DNA of 34,702 nt from FEN-987 sp964598845 (lineage in GTDB: Archaea > Thermoproteota > Bathyarchaeia > 40CM-2-53-6), in assembly GCA_964598845.1 (NCBI GenBank), contig CAZRDM010000023.1, positions 1 to 34,702 on the forward strand, given 5' to 3'. The translations under genes and the position numbers were made by a program. This document shows, in pieces, positions 23,536 to 32,461 of this stretch. The notes below the pieces were generated by a model that was given only the letters and a program-made list of their open reading frames with translations, searched no databases and was not told where the DNA came from. Positions within the stretch are counted from its first letter, which is position 1; each line of letters opens with the position of its first letter.

Positions 23536-24264
23536 ATGCTATTGGACAAACATCTGCTGCAAATTGTCAGCAAAATCAAGGATAGGAAACTGCGGAAGAA
23601 GGTTTCCAAGATTCTTGAGAATCCTTCCATAACTATTGGAGGTGAAAGATTCTCCGGTATTTCGATCGAGCACTCCCCCGCAAGCATTAGGCATCATCAC
23701 AACTATCCCGGGGGCTTCATTGAACATACAATTGCTCTCCATGAACTCTGCAACAGCCTATCCAGAATTGTGCAGCGAGTCTACAAGTGTAAGGTGAACA
23801 TGGATGTCGTGATCTGCGGCGTCCTACTTCATGACATATTCAAGCCCGTTACTTATGCAGAAAAACAAGGAGGAGGATATACTCGTTCGAAGTTAGCTGA
23901 ACGAGTTGATCACCTCACTTTGGCCAGCTCCGAGTTGATTCGGCGAGGTTTCCCACTTGATGTTGTGCATGTCATCACCGCTAGCCATGGTCAACAATAT
24001 GGACCAATAGGCCCTTTGACCATCGAGGCGCTCATTTGCCAAATCGGCGATTATGCCGAAGCCAAATTGAATGGCGATGTCCTGAACGCTGCGCGATTCA
24101 TGATCAGAGAGGTAACAGGAACAGAACCTCCGACCCTGAGCGGGAAAGATGCCTTCGCGATCGTGAGGACCAAGACGGATCGAGGATGGGATGGTGTCAA
24201 GAAATATCTTTCAAGGATCGGGTACGAAAATGTAGGGAGTCTGCCAAAAGAACACGGGGCCTAG
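23536..24264 (+). CDS. HD-domain phosphohydrolase
   Basis: A 242-residue HD-superfamily protein. Metal ligands are H64 (GGFIEHT), the HD pair H99-D100 (GVLLHDIFKP) and D172 (ICQIGDYAEAK), with a further histidine in ITASHGQQYG. The HHHNYPGGF segment is reminiscent of 3'-5' exoribonuclease YhaM-type and related HD hydrolases, so a nucleotide or RNA substrate is plausible but unproven. The ATG at 23536 follows an AAGG Shine-Dalgarno at 23527-23530, better than the open TTG at 23494. No partner gene is seen: the next 575 bases are empty. Confidence 0.85.
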   Translation: MLLDKHLLQIVSKIKDRKLRKKVSKILENPSITIGGERFSGISIEHSPASIRHHHNYPGGFIEHTIALHELCNSLSRIVQRVYKCKVNMDVVICGVLLHDIFKPVTYAEKQGGGYTRSKLAERVDHLTLASSELIRRGFPLDVVHVITASHGQQYGPIGPLTIEALICQIGDYAEAKLNGDVLNAARFMIREVTGTEPPTLSGKDAFAIVRTKTDRGWDGVKKYLSRIGYENVGSLPKEHGA

Positions 24265-24839
24265 TCCCTTGTCGATGGAAATAGGGCTTTGGCGAGCTGT
24301 AGTCAAGCTGTTGGTGTCTACTTGGACCCCTCTTTCTTGCTGAAGCCTTCTCGGGTATCGGTTTTGTCCGCGATTTCCGCTGTGGCATGTGCACTCAGCT
24401 TGTAGAGTTCAGCTAGGCGATGCATTCCACAGTCGAGTGTCATTCTCGCCTTAGGCGCGGCCGGAAGCACTCATTTACATTCATATCAGGTGGCACACTG
24501 TGCTACGAAAGTGCTACTAGCTTGGTTCGCATAGTCGGTCCCGTGGGACCGATTGGAGTCTGATAGGTCGGAGTCAGTCCCTCAGGCCGGGACAGTATGG
24601 CTAGGACAGTTTCGTGGAAGTACCGCCAGATTCGGAAGGAACGCCGACCCAACCTCCGACCCCAATCAGCGTAACTAGTCCGGAGAGTCCGTCTGAAGTA
24701 GAAAATACGGTATTAACTGGAACGTGCTATTCCTCGGGGCCGACCCGAAGGATATGGCCATACGCACTGGCGCCAGCCCAAGCTCGATCCGAGCCTGTGT
24801 TCTCATCAACAGCTCTATGCGTTTCTACTTCTTACCTCA
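24265..24839. other. Gene-free stretch of about 575 bases
   Basis: Between the HD gene and serS no convincing frame appears on either strand. The longest (24614-24856, plus) is proline- and serine-rich with no recognisable domain and runs into serS. A strong palindrome, TCGGTCCCGTGGGACCGA, sits at 24535-24552. The base composition does not look A/T-rich like a promoter. It could be an untranslated RNA gene or a decayed gene. Confidence 0.5.
24535..24552. other. Strong palindrome / hairpin in gene-free stretch
   Basis: The 18-base TCGGTCCCGTGGGACCGA pairs outer 7 with inner 7 bases, leaving a four-base CGTG loop if folded as RNA. It could be a hairpin of a non-coding RNA or a protein-binding palindrome. 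No T run follows it. Confidence 0.5.
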
Positions 24840-26126
24840 CTATGTTGCAGGTCTGATTCTTATGATCCCGCTCATGTAGGGTTGGAGCGCTTCCGGGATG
24901 GCTACCGATCCGTCCTTGTCCTGGTAATTCTCCATTATTGCCACGAGAGCTCTCTCCGTCGCGACCAATGTGCTATTGAGTGTGTGTACCCACTTCGTTG
25001 GCTCGTCGGGTCTATCTCTAAATCTGATCTTGGAACGAACGGCTTGGTAGGCAGTGCAGTTACTGCAGGATACTACCTCGCGATATTTTCCTTGGCCTGG
25101 AAGCCACGCCTCAAGATCGTACTTCTTCGCCGCGACTGTTCCAAGATCGCCTGTACAAACATTGACAATTCGATACGGGATCTCTAGCAGTTGAAAGAAT
25201 TCTTCAGCAGTCGCGACTAACCTCTCATGTTCCTCCCACGACTGCTCTGGTCTACAGAATATGAACTGCTCGACCTTCTCGAATTGGTGAATTCTGAAGA
25301 TGCCCTTCGTGTCACGCCCATGCGCGCCTGCCTCTTTCCTGAAGCAAGGGCTGACTCCACCGTATCTCAAAGGAAGATCCTTCCCCTCAAGAATTTCGTC
25401 CATATGCTGAGCCAGAAGAGCGTGCTCCGAGGTCGCAATGAGGTATAGGTCTTCGTTCTCGACCTTGTAGATCACGTCCTCGAAATCAGTGAGAGCTACC
25501 GCGCCCGCGATCGCCTCGCGCCTTAACAGATAGGGCGGCTGTATGAGCTTGAAGCCTTTTTTCTCGATGAAATCGAGTCCGAATTTGATGAGCGCATAGT
25601 TCAGCTTTACCAAGTCGCCTCTGAGATAGTAGAACCTCGCCCCTGCTACTTTCGCCGCTCTCTCTAGGTCAATTAGTCCCAGTTGAGCTGCCAAGTCGAT
25701 GTGATCCTTCGGGGGGAAATCGAACTGGGGTTGCTTCCCCCACTTCCTTACTTCCACATTATCGTTCTCATCTTTGCCGAAAGGCACAGTCTCATGAATG
25801 ATGTTTGGCAATTGGAGGAGAGTATATGTGATTCTGCCTTCGAGTTCCCCCGTTTCCTTCTCAAGTGTCTTAATCTGCTCTGGGATCCTCTCAGCTTCCC
25901 TTACTAGTTCAGATGCATTTGCTCCTTGTTTTCGTAGCCTTGCGATTTCTTCGGTGAGTTTGTTCCTTTTACCTCGAAGGGCGTTCGCTTCTGTTTGGAG
26001 ACGGCGCCAGTTTCGATCATCTTCAAGCAACTGCTCTACCCAAGGAAGCTTCTCGATGTCGCCTCTACGCTTGAGATTCTCTTTGACAACGTCGGGATTC
26101 TCGCGGACGAATCTCATGTCAAGCAT
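24840..26126 (-). CDS. serS: Seryl-tRNA synthetase
   Basis: Charges tRNA-Ser with serine. Residues about 1-110 are the coiled-coil tRNA-binding arm. The class II core shows motif 2 as FRKEAGAHGRDTKGIFRIHQF and motif 3 as LNSTLVATERALVAIMENYQ, with TSEHALL (serine binding) and CSNCTAYQA in between. It is the common bacterial-archaeal type of SerRS, not the methanogen-specific variant. The length of 428 residues is usual. ATG at 26126 follows a GGTGAG. A perfect hairpin lies about 90 bases upstream (26216-26242). Confidence 0.96.
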   Translation of the reverse strand: MLDMRFVRENPDVVKENLKRRGDIEKLPWVEQLLEDDRNWRRLQTEANALRGKRNKLTEEIARLRKQGANASELVREAERIPEQIKTLEKETGELEGRITYTLLQLPNIIHETVPFGKDENDNVEVRKWGKQPQFDFPPKDHIDLAAQLGLIDLERAAKVAGARFYYLRGDLVKLNYALIKFGLDFIEKKGFKLIQPPYLLRREAIAGAVALTDFEDVIYKVENEDLYLIATSEHALLAQHMDEILEGKDLPLRYGGVSPCFRKEAGAHGRDTKGIFRIHQFEKVEQFIFCRPEQSWEEHERLVATAEEFFQLLEIPYRIVNVCTGDLGTVAAKKYDLEAWLPGQGKYREVVSCSNCTAYQAVRSKIRFRDRPDEPTKWVHTLNSTLVATERALVAIMENYQDKDGSVAIPEALQPYMSGIIRIRPAT

Positions 26127-26215
26127 TCATCTCACCTAGTCTGCCTTTCAGCAAGCTTTGATAGTCAGGCGCATATTGCGGTTGGTTATTCTTGAAATGT
26201 TGTATCGGAGGATCC

Positions 26216-26242
26216 CGCGCTATCTTGAGATGAAGTAGCGCG
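26216..26242. other. Perfect inverted repeat upstream of serS
   Basis: CGCGCTA (26216-26222) and TAGCGCG (26236-26242) are exact reverse complements with a 13-base loop. On the minus strand it falls between the EamA stop and the serS start (26127-26347). No T run follows, so a terminator is unlikely; a leader hairpin or operator is possible. Confidence 0.5.
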
Positions 26243-26347
26243 TTTATCGTGATTGGCGGGGCATCAACATCCACCCAGCGCGTCCACGGTATCTCATTCT
26301 CCTAATTAAATCCACTAGGAGCCCCCAGAGAGAACTTCTGTTACTTC

Positions 26348-27241
26348 TCATTTGAAGGCCCTAACGACAATTATCACTGATACAAGGATTAGAGAGTATC
26401 CAACGACCTGTGATATACTAGGGATCTCGCTGAAGAAAGAGGCAGCGAATAGAGAAGCTATGACAGGTTCCAGGAGCGGAAAGAGGTTTGCGGTGACGAT
26501 TTTCACTAAACCTAGTGAATAGTTGTAGAGCGAGTGGCCGACCATTGTTGGTATTAATGCCAAACCCAAGATTGCGATGATGTTGGTTGTATCGTAACCT
26601 CTGAAGGTATGTCCGCCAAGTCCCTCCGCTAGCACAAGAGCGAGAACGGCCGCGAAGGAGTAGACATAGGAGGTGTAGCATGCCGTAGTGATTCCACTCG
26701 TTCGAAGACGGCGTCCCGTAAGCGAGTACAATGCTACGAATAACGCTGCCATCAAAGCAGATAGATCACCGTATCCAAAGGCTCGGAATCCATTTCCCCC
26801 GTACGCGACAAGCATCACACCGAGAGTTGCAACTACAACAGCCAGTCCTTCCCGAGAAGAGGTGCGCTCTCTAATAATGATAGGAGAAAGAACGGCCAGC
26901 ATTACTGGACTTGTGTTGACGAGGAACGTAGCGTTCGCAACTGTCGTCTCTTTTACCGCGAAAATAAATCCAACAAAGTGCAACGTAAGCACCATCCCCG
27001 AAAACGCGACGAGCACAAGATCTCGCTTTGTAGGGAGTCGGAGGGTACGTCGCGAGAGAGCAAACAACACCATGCCCAAAGCAGCAATGGAGAGGCGGAA
27101 CAATGTCAAGGAGATCGCTGAGGCCTCCGTAGCGTATCTGATGAAGATGGCACTAGAGCCGAAGGAAACAGAGGCAAGAAGCAGCGCCACAATACCTCTT
27201 GACGGAAACAGCAGAGCATCACCTGAGTCTACGTCGCGCAA
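26348..27241 (-). CDS. EamA-type (DMT superfamily) transporter
   Basis: A 297-residue membrane protein with about ten hydrophobic segments in two EamA repeats of about 130 residues: GIVALLLASVSFGSSAIFIRYA begins the first, and the second begins near YGDLSALMAALFVALYSLTGRR. The internal PLLEPVIASLFAASFFSEIPS is the usual end of the second repeat. Such carriers move metabolites, often amino acids or nucleotide sugars; the substrate here is unknown. TTG start just after AAAGGAGAG, which is a good Shine-Dalgarno at four-base spacing. Downstream 26127-26347 holds no gene apart from the hairpin. Confidence 0.88.
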   Translation of the reverse strand: MRDVDSGDALLFPSRGIVALLLASVSFGSSAIFIRYATEASAISLTLFRLSIAALGMVLFALSRRTLRLPTKRDLVLVAFSGMVLTLHFVGFIFAVKETTVANATFLVNTSPVMLAVLSPIIIRERTSSREGLAVVVATLGVMLVAYGGNGFRAFGYGDLSALMAALFVALYSLTGRRLRTSGITTACYTSYVYSFAAVLALVLAEGLGGHTFRGYDTTNIIAILGLALIPTMVGHSLYNYSLGLVKIVTANLFPLLEPVIASLFAASFFSEIPSISQVVGYSLILVSVIIVVRAFK

Positions 27242-27350
27242 ATCTCTCCTTTCACTCTAGGCTCACAATTCGAGACGAAGGGATCAGGTTCGCTCATCAG
27301 ACACCAGTCGAATCGATGCATGAACCAACCGAGCGGGGACTTCCCAGATA

Positions 27351-28550
27351 CTACGTTTCACCCAGCGCTTTCTTCGCAATGGCTAGGAACTGATCTCCAC
27401 CAATCGCGCGTGGATTGCCGGAGGTGCACATGTCCCACGTCGCTCTCTCGGCTATTGCCGGAAGCTCTTTCTCGGTGATCCCCAGGCTTCTCAGGTTCGT
27501 GGGCATCTTCAGATCCTCAATCAGTTTCCTCACGCATCCGATCGCCTTCTCGGCGGCCTCGCCAAGCGAAAGACCTCTCCTCTCCTCGCCCATCACAGTA
27601 GCGATCTTTGCGAATTTCGCTTCAGCATCTGGCAGGTTATACAGCATGACATGCGGGAAGTAGACAGCGATTGCATCTCCGTGAGCTATATCGCCCCGTA
27701 TACCGCCAGTCGCTTCTGCGAGAGAATGGATTCCACCACAGTTAGCGAAGTTCTCGCATATGCCGGCAAGGTGGGATGCGAGCATCATGCTCTCCCTTGC
27801 TTCCACATTGCTCCCCTCAGAGTAGGCCGTTCGAAGATATCTCGCGATGAGTTCAATCGATCTAAGTGCAAGCGCTTCTACAAACGGATTCGTTCCTTTC
27901 GCCACGTAGGTCTCGACTGCATGAGATAACGCATCTATGCCTGTCGAAGCGGTGAGCTTGGGAGGAAGGCCCAAGGTGAGGAGAGGATCAACTAGGCAAA
28001 CGGTAGCCCCGAGGTAAGGCCCATTAGGGTACATTGGCCCCTGGCCGATGCTAAATTTCATCCGCCTATCTGCGATCGTGATAACCGCCCAGAAGTCAAC
28101 CTCGCTACCGGTGCCGGCTGTGGTTGGAACCGTGATTAGAGGTAGCGGGTGTGTCTTGATCTTGCCGAGATCGCTAAAGTCCGCAAGTACGTAGTCTGCT
28201 GTCCTACCCGGGTTAGTCGCCAGAAGGGCTATGGCCTTAGCCGTGTCCATAGAGCTCCCGCCGCCGACAGCTACGACGAGATCGCACTTCTGCACCTTCA
28301 AGTAAGCCGCCACTTTCTCCACGAGGGTGTCATTAGGATTCGGAATCACCTCGTCGAAGACGATCCGATCGATTCCAACTTTGCTTAGAGAGTCTTCTAC
28401 GCCAGCAAGGATCCCGGCGTGAGCAACTCCTTTGTCCGTTACTATGAATGCAGTCTTGCCCAGTCGTCTAGCGTACTCTCCAACTTTGGCGCTCACGCCT
28501 CCTCCGAACTCGATCATCATTGGCAACTGAATGGAGTATGGCTCTATCAT
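27351..28550 (-). CDS. Iron-containing (group III) alcohol dehydrogenase
   Basis: A 399-residue NAD(P)-dependent oxidoreductase. The N-terminal Rossmann-like part holds VAVGGGSSMDTAKAIALL. TVPTTAGTGSEVDFWAVIT is the typical central block, and the iron ligands lie in GIDALSHAVETYV (D and H), GGIHSLAEATGG and IAHGDAIAVYFPHVM. The full set of metal ligands is present, so it should be active. The substrate alcohol or aldehyde cannot be named. It stands alone on the minus strand, with a 270-base gene-free gap before it that holds a hairpin at 28649-28679. Confidence 0.92.
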   Translation of the reverse strand: MIEPYSIQLPMMIEFGGGVSAKVGEYARRLGKTAFIVTDKGVAHAGILAGVEDSLSKVGIDRIVFDEVIPNPNDTLVEKVAAYLKVQKCDLVVAVGGGSSMDTAKAIALLATNPGRTADYVLADFSDLGKIKTHPLPLITVPTTAGTGSEVDFWAVITIADRRMKFSIGQGPMYPNGPYLGATVCLVDPLLTLGLPPKLTASTGIDALSHAVETYVAKGTNPFVEALALRSIELIARYLRTAYSEGSNVEARESMMLASHLAGICENFANCGGIHSLAEATGGIRGDIAHGDAIAVYFPHVMLYNLPDAEAKFAKIATVMGEERRGLSLGEAAEKAIGCVRKLIEDLKMPTNLRSLGITEKELPAIAERATWDMCTSGNPRAIGGDQFLAIAKKALGET

Positions 28551-28648
28551 CGATCCTACCTAGCGAAGTAGTGTGGGGGCCAGCATAGATATTAAACCTG
28601 AAGCCGTCGCTAGCGCCTTGGCTCAGGCAAATGCGAAGGTCCTAAGAG

Positions 28649-28679
28649 GTCTTCTAATCGCAGAACTCGCTTAGAAGAC
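28649..28679. other. Perfect inverted repeat before alcohol dehydrogenase
   Basis: GTCTTCTAA (28649-28657) and TTAGAAGAC (28671-28679) pair exactly over nine bases with a 13-base loop. It sits about 100 bases before the dehydrogenase start and 140 bases after the stop of the nucleotidyltransferase gene on the same strand. It may be an operator or an RNA hairpin. Confidence 0.55.
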
Positions 28680-28819
28680 GCTCCGTGTGCGGTTCCATTG
28701 GATCGAACTTGGACCCATACACCTACCTGACTCGAAGCATCCGATCTTCAGAATAACATGGCTCCTGCCAGCCCAGAAGCAAGCTCTGCAAGACGAGATG
28801 AGTGACGGCTCGCTTCGGG

Positions 28820-29740
28820 CTATTCCTCGTCGGGGAACACTTCTCTAAGCCGCCAAACTCCGAATGCTGGACCCGTCTCCTCGGATTCTACAGGGTTATA
28901 CCATGTCTGTTTGGTGCCTATCCTTGCTCTCATCTTCCAGCCGAAACTTTTCGACTCTTTGTCCGCGTAGTCCAAGATCTTTGACGCTTTTGACACTAGA
29001 TCTGCCTTCTCCTCTTCGGAGATATCTAGCAGGAATCTAAGGAGCGTGTGACGATTGGCCCACTTCGCCGAGTTCTGAAGGAGATCTGTTATTCTCTTCA
29101 GATTGGTGGTGACGGTATGGTAGAATCCCCAATCTCTTGCCAGAAGCTTTGCGGCATACTTTGCGTTGACGATTTCTTCTTCTCTTTCTCCGACATCATG
29201 AGCACGCAGCAACAACATAACATCCTTTATGTCTTTGGCACCAAAGACCTCCCACATCTGCAGTTTTTCGAGGAGCAGATCTGTAACCGTTATCGTAGGA
29301 GAATCCAGCTCGAGACGCCCTCGGAAGTCAATGGGGTGGTTTGCCACTCTCAGCTCGTCGAAGAAGATGTCAGTAAACCACCACATTTTTGGGTGGAAGT
29401 AGATGTCTCTACCTGATACAGCAGACGATAGAGTCGTTTTACGCCGCGTATAGTTGAAGCTCTCCTTGAGAAAGCCCTTCACCTTGTCTCGATATCGGCC
29501 GTAGCACATGAAGTCCAAGTCGCTGAACTCTTGTGTTCCTTCTCCGAGCCTGGCAAGCTTTTGGGCGAAATCCTCGAATCCCGTACAGTGAAGCCTTATG
29601 GCAACGCCCCCCATGACCCTGAGAATGATGCCGCTTCGGTCGGCCAGTTCAGCGATCTTCTTTGCTTGCTCCAAGAAACACTGCGAGGGTATGATCCCGC
29701 CCCACTCAGGTGGCAGTTCTCTTCGTGGGATGTCCTCCAT
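28820..29740 (-). CDS. Nucleotidyltransferase-fold protein, first copy
   Basis: 306 residues from ATG 29740. The minimal nucleotidyltransferase signature is visible: VMGGVAIRLH (G44-G45) followed by FSDLDFM, with D74 and D76 as the metal pair. After the core come SPTITVTDLLLEKLQMWEVF and GAKDIKDVMLLLRAHD, the helical part seen in MNT/AbiEii-like proteins. The second half is helical and charged. The frame opens at TTG 29791, but the TATA-like GCTTAAAAAG at 29794-29803 favours the internal ATG. A second protein of the same layout is encoded at 32462-33547. The target of the transfer is unknown. Confidence 0.75.
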   Translation of the reverse strand: MEDIPRRELPPEWGGIIPSQCFLEQAKKIAELADRSGIILRVMGGVAIRLHCTGFEDFAQKLARLGEGTQEFSDLDFMCYGRYRDKVKGFLKESFNYTRRKTTLSSAVSGRDIYFHPKMWWFTDIFFDELRVANHPIDFRGRLELDSPTITVTDLLLEKLQMWEVFGAKDIKDVMLLLRAHDVGEREEEIVNAKYAAKLLARDWGFYHTVTTNLKRITDLLQNSAKWANRHTLLRFLLDISEEEKADLVSKASKILDYADKESKSFGWKMRARIGTKQTWYNPVESEETGPAFGVWRLREVFPDEE

Positions 29741-29793
29741 CGATCCTGCCCGCCTGCTTCTCGTTCCACAGCTGTCGCTGATCGTTTTCAAGA

Positions 29794-29803
29794 GCTTAAA
29801 AAG
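29794..29803 (-). promoter_or_regulatory. TATA-like box of the first nucleotidyltransferase gene
   Basis: Minus-strand CTTTTTAAGC, 55-65 bases before the ATG at 29740, in the short gap after the permease gene. It predicts transcription start near 29773 and a leader of about 30 bases. Confidence 0.4.
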
Positions 29804-29824
29804 AAGAGGAAGGGAGTTGAGGAT

Positions 29825-31447
29825 CTATTCTGAGGGGATTTCTCCGTAGATCTTGTTGATATCGATACCCTGCTTCTTTCTGTAAGCTTTCATCGCAAGA
29901 TACAGGATGGCTGACCCGATGTAGGTTGCCCCCAAGTACATCGCCGAGATGGGGTTGTTAACTCCATAGGCAGGATCTATAGCCCACAACACTAAGAGGT
30001 AGAATAGGAAGACCGCGGTGATTGCGCCGCTAATAGTCACAACTGGCACTCCGCCGATCTTGTATTTTGCGATGGGCGAAGCCTCGAAGAGTTTCTTCCT
30101 GCTGTACGGAAAGACGGCTGCAGCTATGCATGTAATGAAGTACATCGCGGCGATCGCGAGAACAGCGTCCAAGAAAATAACAGCCACGCCGGGAACATAG
30201 GAGTATAGTGTTCCTAGGAACATTGTCGCTCCGAACATGACGATAATTGTGTTCACCGGCGCTCCGAATCTCGTGGATATATGACCAACCCAAGCGGGAA
30301 GAGTCCTGTCGAAGGCCATTGCAAACATCGCCCTGGTCGAGGATAGGAAGAGCGTTCCAGCCCAGCCCCAGAACCAGAAGGACATGGAGATTATCAGCCA
30401 GAGCGTGAGTGCAGGGTTGTTGAAGACGAGCCCTGCAAGGAGGGGGCCGTGAGGGTAGATAGGCAGCGGTGGGGCGCTTCCCCCGTACAATTGCATCCAA
30501 TAGGCGTAGTTCGAGGTCTGATAGAACTCGTATCCAAAGGTTCCGAATATTAGGACTAGGACTGCTATGCCACCTACTCCGGCAAGGATGTTCGCCCACA
30601 TCATCTGTTTCAGATTCCTCTTGTAGTCGCTCGCTCCCTTCACCTCCCCATACAATGTCGCGCCCCAGTTGGGCCAGAGGTTGTAGAAGGCGACCAGAGG
30701 AATCAATGCTCCCGCAGCGGAGAAGTTCATCAAGCTGACTTCGAATGGAGTGTGCGCATAGCCCTCGGAGACCGCAAGAGCAATTGTATCAGCGTACGCG
30801 TTTGGATAACCGAAAGTAATCTGTACGAAGGAATCGAAGGCCGTCCTGAATGCAGTCTGAGAGCCAAGCGCCAGTACGATCATGAACGATACTAGGCCTA
30901 CTACGCCAACGTAGAAGCATGCCTTCTGGATTCTCGCATACCACCTCATGCCTAGTCCTACGATTATGGAGACGAACACACAGGTGATGAAAGTTCCGAG
31001 AAAGATTCCGTTTGCAGTCGTCCACCATAGGGCCGCGTCTATATAGCCGAGCGTCAGGAGGAGAGGTGCGACAATTTGCACTTGAACCATATTTCCATAG
31101 ATTGGGCCCCAAAGCCAGAGACACGTGATCCAACCATTGATTGAAGCGACGAACCCTATCAATCCGCCAAGGATCCTGGTTTGCCAAACGTAGTCTCCGC
31201 CTGCTCGCGGCATGGCGGAGATGAGCATCGCATACGTGATAACCAAGAAGACTATCAAGAAGGTGCTGACGATTATCGCGGGTATGAGATTTGAGCTGGG
31301 CCAAAAGGCCCCGAACGAGTAGCCGTAGAGACCTAGCGTCACGATATTCACCGAGAAGAATGCATAGATGAAAGCATCGAAGGAAGACCATGCCCTAACC
31401 AGCCCTGTTGCCTTTCTCAGAAACAGAGGTCTTTCTTCTTGAGACAA
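29825..31447 (-). CDS. APC superfamily amino acid permease
   Basis: A 540-residue membrane protein with about twelve hydrophobic segments. The N-terminal RKATGLVRAWSSFDAFIYAF and MLISAMPRAGGDYVWQTRILGGLIGFV are typical of the amino acid-polyamine-organocation family, where the SAMPRAGGDYV segment lies in the unwound helix region that binds substrate. The substrate is probably an amino acid or amine. TTG start; the CTATAAAAT box on the minus strand at 31469-31477 is 25 bases away, giving a leaderless transcript. It is divergent from the metallophosphoesterase gene and flanked by two nucleotidyltransferase-fold genes. Confidence 0.9.
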   Translation of the reverse strand: MSQEERPLFLRKATGLVRAWSSFDAFIYAFFSVNIVTLGLYGYSFGAFWPSSNLIPAIIVSTFLIVFLVITYAMLISAMPRAGGDYVWQTRILGGLIGFVASINGWITCLWLWGPIYGNMVQVQIVAPLLLTLGYIDAALWWTTANGIFLGTFITCVFVSIIVGLGMRWYARIQKACFYVGVVGLVSFMIVLALGSQTAFRTAFDSFVQITFGYPNAYADTIALAVSEGYAHTPFEVSLMNFSAAGALIPLVAFYNLWPNWGATLYGEVKGASDYKRNLKQMMWANILAGVGGIAVLVLIFGTFGYEFYQTSNYAYWMQLYGGSAPPLPIYPHGPLLAGLVFNNPALTLWLIISMSFWFWGWAGTLFLSSTRAMFAMAFDRTLPAWVGHISTRFGAPVNTIIVMFGATMFLGTLYSYVPGVAVIFLDAVLAIAAMYFITCIAAAVFPYSRKKLFEASPIAKYKIGGVPVVTISGAITAVFLFYLLVLWAIDPAYGVNNPISAMYLGATYIGSAILYLAMKAYRKKQGIDINKIYGEIPSE

Positions 31448-31468
31448 CGAGAATTTTCCTCGTGAACG

Positions 31469-31492
31469 ATTTTATAGTTACATGATATTTAT
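31469..31492. promoter_or_regulatory. Divergent promoter between permease and phosphoesterase
   Basis: The 60-base gap holds ATTTTATAG (31469-31477), which reads CTATAAAAT for the permease on the minus strand, and ATATTTAT (31485-31492) for the phosphoesterase on the plus strand. Both are close enough to their TTG starts to give leaderless or nearly leaderless messages, so the two genes are probably controlled together. Confidence 0.55.
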
Positions 31493-31507
31493 GGCTGTTG
31501 TCATACC

Positions 31508-32449
31508 TTGACGAGAATTTTCTTCGCGACCGACGTTCACGGCTCCGATCGGGGCTGGATCAAGTTCCTTAACGCAAGTGAATACTACGATGCGGGCGTC
31601 ATTATTCTAGGAGGCGACATGACGGGTAAAGCGGTTGTCCCGATTGTAGAGGAAGAAGATGGAACGTACAGAGCGACTTTTCTAGATCACAAGGAGGTCA
31701 TGACGAGCAAGGATGAGGTAGAACAACTCAAGAAGATGATTGGAGTGGCCGGCTACTATCCATATCTCACAAGCCCCAAGGAGATGGAAGAGCTCGAAGC
31801 CAATCCTGAGAGAGTCGATAGGCTGTTTAAAGATCTGATGCTGCGTGCCATTGAGGGGTGGATGAAGACCGCGGATGAAAGATTGAGGGGGAAGAGAGTG
31901 AAGTGCTTTGTATGCCCAGGAAACGATGATCACCCAGAAATCGACAAGATCATCGAGAGGTCAGAGTCCGTCACACTCGCCGCGGAGCGCTTGGTCATGG
32001 TAGATAGCGACCATGAGATGATCAGTCTCGGATGGACGAACCCGACTCCGTGGAAGACCTTCAGGGAGTGCTCAGAGGAACAGATGCATAAGAGGATCGA
32101 GGTGCTCGTATCCGAGGTCCGCGACATGCGAAACTGCATTTTCAATTTTCATGCGCCTCCATATGGGTCTCAGCTGGACGAAGCACCTGAACTCGACGAG
32201 AACCTCAGACCGAAGTATGGCGGGCGTACGACAATCCCGGTCGGCAGTATTTCAGTGAGGGATGCGATAAAGCGCTATCAGCCACTGTTGGGTCTGCATG
32301 GGCATATACATGAGAGCAACGGTGACTGCCAGATTGGCCGGACGGTCTGCATCAATCCTGGGAGCTCGTACGGGCAAGGCATACTCCTGGGCGCTGTGGT
32401 CAACTTGGACAAGAACGGTATTAGGAACTATTTTACCACCTTTGGCTGA
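31508..32449 (+). CDS. Calcineurin-like metallophosphoesterase
   Basis: 313 residues with all metal-binding motifs: D9 and H11 (TDVHG), D37 (LGGDMTG), N139 and D140 (PGNDDH), H215 (FNFHAPP) and GHIH (266, 268). Between motifs two and three lies an unusually long insert of about 100 residues (KAVVPIVEE to LRGKRVKCF), mostly helical and charged. Class III phosphodiesterases and other phosphatases share this core, so a phosphodiester or nucleotide substrate is plausible. TTG start, divergent from the permease. It lies directly before the second nucleotidyltransferase gene, convergent with it. Confidence 0.88.
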   Translation: MTRIFFATDVHGSDRGWIKFLNASEYYDAGVIILGGDMTGKAVVPIVEEEDGTYRATFLDHKEVMTSKDEVEQLKKMIGVAGYYPYLTSPKEMEELEANPERVDRLFKDLMLRAIEGWMKTADERLRGKRVKCFVCPGNDDHPEIDKIIERSESVTLAAERLVMVDSDHEMISLGWTNPTPWKTFRECSEEQMHKRIEVLVSEVRDMRNCIFNFHAPPYGSQLDEAPELDENLRPKYGGRTTIPVGSISVRDAIKRYQPLLGLHGHIHESNGDCQIGRTVCINPGSSYGQGILLGAVVNLDKNGIRNYFTTFG

Positions 32450-32461
32450 GCCCAGCGGATC

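Noticed and set aside
24614..24856. Plus-strand proline/serine-rich 80-codon frame
   Set aside because: Low-complexity composition, no ribosome site, overlaps the end of serS in antisense.
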